Assembly (NCBI GenBank): GCA_023055425.1
Contig: JALGPY010000005.1
Coordinates: 83,369,495-83,433,494 of the forward strand
DNA: 64,000 nt
DNA from: Linanthus parryae
Taxonomy: Eukaryota; Streptophyta; Magnoliopsida; Ericales; Polemoniaceae
Direction: 5' to 3'
Shown here in pieces: positions 58,639 to 64,000 of this stretch. A model generated the notes under the pieces. The model did not search any database, was not told the DNA's origin, and saw only the letters and a list, made by a program, of their open reading frames with translations. Position 1 is the first letter of the stretch. Each line of letters starts with the position of its first letter. The position numbers and the translations under genes were made by a program.

Positions 58639-60069
58639 TGTAGGGTTTTGATTCATGGATCGCGCAAACGGAAGCATAATCAAACAAACAACCATGCAAA
58701 ACCCTCCAAGGATCACAAGTCTAGATGCATAACGATAGTAAAGGCAAGAAATCATAAACACACCTTTGGGTTCTCCTTGATGACTTCAAACGCGAATAGT
58801 GTCACGTTCTCTATAGTTGATCCACGCCTAGAGTTGTTCCTAGATCTCCAATCTCCTTGGTGCTAGCCCGGATTGAAAGGAGGGTGAAGGGATCACGCAA
58901 AACGAGGCACAAAGGGGGTTCGGCCCTTTGTGGCGTCGGGGACAAGGGGGCGGCGGCAATAGGGGGCGGCGTCCCTCTTTGCTTGCTCTCTCTCTCCTTT
59001 GTTCTCTCCTACTGTTGTTATGATCTCTCTAGAGCATAAAAAGTGTGTAGGGAAGGAAGGAGGAGGGTCCTTTATATAGTCCAACAACTCCTTGTTAACT
59101 ACCTAAAGGACTTATTCTAGTCCTACTAGAATTCAATTTAGTCCCTTCCTTGCAAATTAGTCCCTACTAAGTTTGCAAGGGTTTGCAAAGTGATCCTTCT
59201 AATTAATTAATCCAATTAATTAATTCCACAATCTAGTACAACTCTATATAGCGTGTGACCCCATAGGTTCTATCTAGTTGGTAGCAACTCTTTGCTAATA
59301 TGGAGCGGTTTCTAGCAAAACATCCATTCTAGCCAACTAATAGAATAGTCATCTAGACAACCTTGTACAAGTAATTGTCTCATCCCTTTGCCTCCATATC
59401 CGGATTGGACACGAGACATACAAGTCACACTCGTATATCCAATCCCTAGTTTCTCGATCCATGGAATAGCCTTATTCGTGCAAATAACATCAATATCCCA
59501 TATATTGATTTATTTGAGTCTGGCCAGACATTCTATAAGCACTATCCTTCGAGTGGCCTTGGATATTTGCTCCCGTTATGTGGGAGGGGCAAATCCTCTC
59601 TACGTACACTACGATTTCTAAGCTTGCTTCTCATTGTATCCAGTACACGCCTTTATAACTACCCAGTTACGGTGTAGCGTTTAACGCTACCAAGATCACA
59701 ATGATCCACAACTAGAATATCTAGTGACTTCAAGTCTAAGGATGACAATACCATTGTACCCGAGAAGCACTTGTGACTCAACATAACGTGTATGTAGCCT
59801 TCTCGGTGATGGGTCAATCCAGTGCAACATTCCGTAATGCACACCTATGTGTTGGATCGTGATATCTCCATACCAATCCAACCCCATACTAGTCTATAGA
59901 TGATTGTCCCATTTAATCATTATACTTGACTAGGGATATTTAAGATAAACAACACAATTGTAAATCTAAGGACTTCATTATATTAAATATCCAATAAATA
60001 ATAAATGAATTTCTAGCCAATTACAAATTCATACTAAACTAGATTGCCTCTAGGGCATCTATTCCAACA
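58639..60069 (-). repeat. D2 5' LTR
   Basis: 1431 bp. TATA box at 59071-59078. The target duplication ctttg follows at 60070-60074. Confidence 0.94.
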
Positions 60070-60074
60070 CTTTG

Positions 60075-61150
60075 TATTCATCTCGCATGTATTGCAGGCA
60101 TATCTCTACGAGCCGGCTCTCGGGCATTGGATCTTTGCACTCCAAGGATTTCGCCCTGAATTTCTTGATGAAAGTGATTCCGTCCTCCTCGCGCTTCTGA
60201 TACATCCGCGAGAGATGGATCATCGTCACCTTTTCTTCCATCTGGAAGAACTTGGTATAGAACTTCTGGACCATGTCGTCCCAAGTCTTTACGGATCCGG
60301 CTTCCAATGTTCGATACCATTTGTATGCTACGTTCCCTAGAGATTTTGGGAACTCTCGCATCAGCAACTTGGGATCAGCTCCGTACGGACCCATGACATC
60401 AATGAAACGCATGACGTGCTCATGAGCGTTTCCATTGACATCCTCGAACTTATCCCATTTAGGAGCCTTGTACCCCGCCGGGTTAGGCATGAGATAGATC
60501 TCTCGTGGAATAGGTGGATCGTTGTCTAACTTCAGGATAATGGTATCCGTGAATGACTGATGGGCCAGAATAGTGTCCACGCGCTTCTGCAGAGACGTCA
60601 TGCATTCTGGAATGCTTCCCTCAGTAGTTGATGGAAGGGTTGCCGTAGGCGGTGGCGAAACATACGCCGTCGGAGGGTTGGGAGCATACTGACTACCCGT
60701 ATTCCCCCAGATCGCCGTTGGGGGAGGCAAGGGGTACTGCAGAGCTGGGTTAGACGCCAAAGCCGAGGGCTGAGGAGTATGAGCAGCAAGAGGCAGCATC
60801 TGGGCCGTTGACCCCTGAACCGAAGGCAACTGCGTAGTCGCCGGTGGAGTCTGCAGATTGGGGTTGGGAGGTGTGGTTGACACTCCCAATCCTGGAGCGG
60901 TAGGGGCTCCTCCTCCTTGAGGGGCAGCGGTGGCTGACGAAGGGTTTGGCGCAAGGGTGCCCAGAACGGCCAAGATCCGTTCTAATTGCGCAGACTGAGC
61001 CTTGAGAGCTTTCGCCTGACTCTGAACAGTGGCATCCAAAGACTCTAGCGTCGGTGTCTCGCCGGGAGTCGTAGGAGTACGGCGGGTCTCGTCTCCCGAT
61101 GGTGCTTCGGTGGAAGGCGATCTGTTGCTGACATCATCCTCCTGAGACAT
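60075..61150 (-). CDS. F gag, N-terminal part (cut by D2)
   Basis: From the ATG at 61148-61150 (MSQEDDVSNRSPSTE), about 358 residues to the D2 junction. A Pro/Thr/Gln-rich N-terminus (residues about 60-190) is followed by the Ty3/gypsy gag core: PPIPREIYLMPNPAGYKAPKW, FIDVMGPYGADPKLLMREFP, YKWYRTLEAGSVKTWDDM, FYTKFFQMEE. Gag forms the particle and binds genomic RNA. The open frame above the ATG crosses the primer site and is not used. The rest of gag is at 50771-51549. Confidence 0.9.
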
Positions 61151-61169
61151 GGTTGCTTTTGTTGGTAAG

Positions 61170-61187
61170 TTCACGTCGGGTTCACCA
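61170..61187 (-). other. F primer-binding site (tRNA-Trp)
   Basis: On + ttcacgtcgggttcacca corresponds to the 3' end of plant tRNA-Trp including CCA as I recall that sequence. It lies three bases from the LTR. A, B and E use tRNA-Asp instead. Confidence 0.8.
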
Positions 61188-61383
61188 AAATGTGCACAAG
61201 AGATTCCGGCGGGGAGACCTCCGTGTACACCGTATGTAGTGGATCAAGGATCGCACAGGAAGAGTGGGGTTGTGTGTAGGGAGAGAGTAAGGCAGTAGCA
61301 ATGTCTGAGAGAGAGACAGAGGTTTGGCAGAGCTTCCGCGTATGGCAAGTGTGTTCTTCCTTTGTATGGAAAGGTTGACGATC

Positions 61384-61391
61384 TATATATA
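61384..61391 (-). promoter_or_regulatory. F LTR TATA box
   Basis: TATATATA on both strands, about 150 bases downstream (on -) of the TTGACC cluster; same in the 3' LTR at 38318-38325. Confidence 0.65.
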
Positions 61392-61530
61392 CTGGAGAAC
61401 ATGACCGTTGTAGTGTGGTTAATGCGCCCATTAATGGCGGCTTAATTAGCTTAACCATAACGGCACGTTCGTCCGAGTATATAGGGACCGTTACAGCACG
61501 TGGTGCGCGAATACCGGAACCGTTACGAGG

Positions 61531-61555
61531 TTGACCGGGTTTGACCGGATTGACC
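61531..61555 (+). promoter_or_regulatory. Three tandem TTGACC (W-box-like) words in F LTR
   Basis: TTGACC at 61531-61536, 61541-61546 and 61550-61555, spaced 9-10 bases. TTGAC[C/T] is the WRKY-factor core. They lie upstream of the TATA box in the element's sense. Confidence 0.55.
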
Positions 61556-61823
61556 GGGTTTATGGAGCTCGTGCCATAAATCTCTCAAAACAGTTACTAA
61601 AGGTCGCGTGCGGGCTTGGCTCGCACGCGACAGGGCTTACTCTAGCCTCCAAACCACAAGGTCCCTACAAGTCCCGTGCAGTGGTATGCGAGGGCTCTGT
61701 CTCGCAGCCCCCACATGGATCAGCTCGGCTGGTGATCCAGTGTGTATGGAGCACAATATGGTGTGCTGGATGGTTGCCACGTGGCCAAGATCTGTCAGCT
61801 CAGAAAGCACTATCTACAGATGG

Positions 61824-62530
61824 AAAATTGCTGATCTCTAGGGAATCAGTCCCGACTACTGCATGCACAAGATCAGGATTGATGAAGGAAAGAAGCCAGT
61901 AATTCAGCCTCACCAGAGACTGAATCCGATCATGAAAGACGTTGTGCGCAAGGAAGTCATGAAGTGGCTGGACGCAGGGATTATATACCCCATATCTGAT
62001 AGCACCTGGGTTAGTCATGTCCAGTGTGTACCAAAAAGGGGGGTATTACAGTGGTACAGAATGCTGATCAGGAACAGATTGCCCAGCGCACTGTTACAGG
62101 TTGGCAAATCTGCATGGATTATCAGAAGCTGAATGTCGCAACACTGAAGGACCACTTTCCACTGCCATTCATGGACTAGATGCTAGACAGACTGGCTCAC
62201 CATGCATATTACTGTTTTCTTGACGGATACTCCAGATAAAACCAGATCTACATTAATCCCGAAGATCAAGAAAATATGATGTTCACTTGCCCATATGGTA
62301 CATTCGCCTTTAGACGTATGCCATTTGGACTATGTAACACTCCCGCAACATTCGAGTGATGCATGAATGCCATATTTTCGGATATGATAGAGAAAAATCT
62401 AGAAGTTTTCATGGATAATTTTTCACTGTTTGGGGACAGTTTTGAAGACTTTCTGTACCATCTGGCCAGAGTTCTGATCCGCTGCAGGAAGACTAATATG
62501 GTATTAAACTAGGAAAAATGCCACTTCATG
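61824..62530 (+). pseudogene. G reverse transcriptase (decayed)
   Basis: Continues G after F. CMHKIRIDEGKKPVIQPHQR and LDAGIIYPISDSTWVSHVQ (near 61860-62020) are the start of Athila RT; after a frameshift near 62040 come YQKLNVATLKDHFPLPF and MPFGLCNTPATFE. The catalytic YMDD-type motif reads FMDN (near 62407), with the second Asp lost. Stops lie near 62175, 62238, 62357 and 62511. Confidence 0.82.
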
Positions 62531-63288
62531 TTTAGTGAAGGCATAGTGCTGGGACACAGGATTTCTAGCAAAGGCTTAGAGGTGGACAGAGCGAAGATTG
62601 AGGTGATAAAGCAACTTCCATACCCAACCACAGTAAAGGCGATCAAGATTTTTTTGGGCCATGCAGGGTTTTACAGAAGATTTATCAAAGACTTTTCCAA
62701 AAAAAAAATAAAAAAATTATGTAATTTGTTGGGAAAAGAAGTGCCATTTGTATTCAACAAAGCCTGCAGGAAAACCTTTGACATACTCAATGATCAGCTG
62801 ACCACCGCACCAATTATCACGACTCCAGATTGGTCACTCCCATTCGAACTTATGTGCGATGCAAGTGACTATGCAGTTGGAGCAGTATTGGGGCAGCGAA
62901 AAGATAAAGTCTGCAATGTGATCTACTATGCCAGCAGGGTTTTGAATAAAGCACAAATTAACTATGGGACTACAAAAAAGAGCTACTGGCAGTAGTTTTT
63001 GCTTTGTAAAAATTCAGATCTTATCTGGTGGGGTTAAAATTTATCATATTCACTGATCACAGCGCATTGATGTACCTGCTGGAAAGGAAGGATGCAAGGC
63101 CTCGGCTGCTGCGTTGGATTCTGCTGATGCAGGAATTCGATGTTGAAATTAGGGACAAGAAGGGAGTTGAAAATGTGGTGGCTGATCACTTATCTCGCCT
63201 GGAGAACCCAACTGAGGAGTCGGTACCGATTCAAGAGAACTTCCCTGAAGAGCATATTATGAAGGTCAAAGCCAACAGACAACCCTAG
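62531..63288 (+). pseudogene. G RT connection and RNase H (decayed)
   Basis: Open at 62528-62995: VLGHRISSKGLEVDRAKIEV, FLGHAGFYRRFIKDFS, then RNase H start ELMCDASDYAVGAVLGQ with its catalytic Asp, and IYYASRVLN. A stop ends it at 62993-62995. 63028-63288 continues ([32 protein letters not shown]). A lysine-rich slip (aaaaaaaaataaaa, near 62700) replaces part of the connection. A single RNase H, as expected of Athila. Confidence 0.82.
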
Positions 63289-64000
63289 TACCACGCCATA
63301 GCCAATTATTTGGTAAATGGAGCACTTCCTGAAGACATCACCCCTCTGCAGAAAAAGAAGTTTATTTCAGAATGCAGGCACTAATTCTGGGATGACCCTT
63401 TCCTGTTCAAACAGGGGGCGGACAACATTCTTCGACGTTGTATCCCATGTCACGAGATTCTGGAGGTAATCCAGCAATGTCACTCAGCACAGTATGGGGG
63501 TCACTTCAGCAGACCCAAGACAGCTCACAAAGTACTACAGTCAGGTTTCTTCTGGCCGGCTGTTTTTAAAGATTGCCACGATTATGCACAGCGTTGTGAC
63601 CGCTGCCAGCGCACAGGAAACATTCCCCAACGGAATGAGATGCCCATGACACTTTGCAAGAAGTGGAACCTTTCGACGTGGGGTATAGATTTCATGGGAC
63701 CTTTTCCGTCCTCTCTGGGAAATCTGTATATCCTTCTGGCAGTAGATTACGTGTCAAAATGGATGGAAGCTATGGCCTGTAAGAAAAATGATGCAGCAAC
63801 AGTGGAACGATTTCTCAAACGCAACATTTTTACCAGATTTGGAACACCAAGAGCCATGGTCAGTGATGAAGGCTCTCACTTTATTAATAAAGTCTTTTCC
63901 AAAGTCTTAAAGCGGTATGGGGTGTCTATCCATAAGGTAACACTGCCTTACCATCCTCAGGAAAATGGGCAAGCGGAGGTGTCAAACAGGGAAATAAAAA
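63289..64000 (+). pseudogene. G integrase, running off the window
   Basis: After the stop at 63286-63288 the frame from 63301 has one further stop (TAA at 63382-63384, where Tyr is usual), then is open to the window end. Zinc module: HEILEVIQQCHSAQYGGHFS and CDRCQRTGN. Core: WGIDFMGPFP (first Asp, near 63687), MVSDEGSHFINK (second Asp, near 63865) and PQENGQAEVSNREIK (Glu, near 63975). All three acidic residues are kept. The C-terminal end and 3' LTR are outside the window. Confidence 0.85.

Larger units (their letters stand above)
51555..60069 (-). mobile_element. Element D2: complete Ty1/copia retrotransposon, sibling of D1 in opposite orientation
   Basis: LTRs of 1431 bp at 51555-52985 and 58639-60069 with about ten differences seen by eye (about 0.7%). 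Target duplication CTTTG is at 51550-51554 and 60070-60074. All parts of D1 are present and the polyprotein is intact. It splits the gag of F, with the same sense as F. Confidence 0.96.
38125..61818 (-). mobile_element. Element F: young Tat-lineage Ty3/gypsy element with antisense gene, interrupted by D2
   Basis: 628-bp LTRs at 38125-38752 and 61191-61818 differ at about four positions by eye. The target duplication GATGG lies on both sides (38120-38124, 61819-61823). Without D2 and its duplication the element is about 15.2 kb. Minus-strand order: LTR, tRNA-Trp primer site, gag, protease, RT, RNase H, second RNase H, integrase, tandem repeat array, antisense gene (on +), polypurine tract, LTR. 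The second RNase H and the antisense ORF between pol and the 3' LTR are hallmarks of the plant Tat lineage. The coding parts have only a few breaks. Confidence 0.94.
61191..61818 (-). repeat. F 5' LTR
   Basis: 628 bp. On - the order is start (61818), inverted repeats TGCGAG/CTCGCA (61687-61706) and 10-bp arms (61603-61612 / 61622-61631), three TTGACC words (on +), TATA box (61384-61391), end (61191). Confidence 0.94.
33812..64000 (+). mobile_element. Element G: decayed Athila-like Ty3/gypsy element, split by F, runs off right edge
   Basis: 5' LTR (about 33812-35347), gag (35466-37114), protease (37115-37770) and, after F (38125-61823 including one duplication), RT, RNase H and integrase (61824-64000). 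F's target duplication GATGG at 38120-38124 and 61819-61823 proves that both parts belong together. The gag and protease are relatives of those in A. Many stops, and the tRNA primer site seems deleted, so it is inactive. The 3' LTR lies beyond the window. Confidence 0.87.

Overview
The window is plant nuclear DNA made almost entirely of nested LTR retrotransposons, and I see no ordinary host gene. Four things point to a plant: tRNA-Asp primer sites with Athila-type gag-protease; a Tat-type Ty3/gypsy pol with two RNase H domains and an antisense plant-mobile-domain gene; two intact Ty1/copia polyproteins with tRNA-iMet primer sites; and plant-style introns in the antisense gene. The species cannot be told. 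The setting looks like gene-poor, probably pericentromeric, heterochromatin.

Layout, with letters assigned here. C is the oldest visible host: a decayed Tat-lineage Ty3/gypsy element on + (10697-33811), whose gag start lies off the left edge. Four elements sit in C. (1) B is an Athila-like element on -; its 5' LTR (334-1260 plus 9060-10696) and the first gag codons (1-102) are visible. Inside that LTR lies A (1261-9054, +, target-site duplication GCTAC), a gag-protease-only derivative. (2) D1 is an intact Ty1/copia element on + (13918-22450, duplication GTGCT), inserted in the integrase region of C. (3) E is a non-autonomous LTR element on - (25922-33177) with one unfamiliar ORF, inserted in C's antisense gene. 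(4) G is an Athila-like element on + (about 33812 to beyond the right edge), inserted near the start of C's antisense gene.

G is itself split by F (38125-61818, -, duplication GATGG), a young Tat-lineage element of about 15.2 kb with a tRNA-Trp primer site. F's gag is split by D2 (51555-60069, -, duplication CTTTG), a second intact copy of the D1 copia family in opposite orientation. The two nesting chains are therefore C>G>F>D2 and C>B>A.

F is the most informative element. In its own sense (-) it encodes gag, protease, reverse transcriptase, a degenerate Ty3-type RNase H, a second RNase H with complete active-site residues, and an integrase preceded by two zinc-binding modules. Downstream of pol comes a tandem array of about 55-bp hairpin-bearing units, then on the opposite strand a multi-exon gene with a plant mobile domain. 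C carries the same parts in the same order, including one identical exon/intron junction, so the antisense gene is a lineage property.

The U3 parts of several unrelated LTR families here carry arrays of short CpG-bearing quasi-palindromes with a central CA/TG. Sequences differ between families but the architecture is alike. This and E's orphan ORF are the least explained signals in the window.
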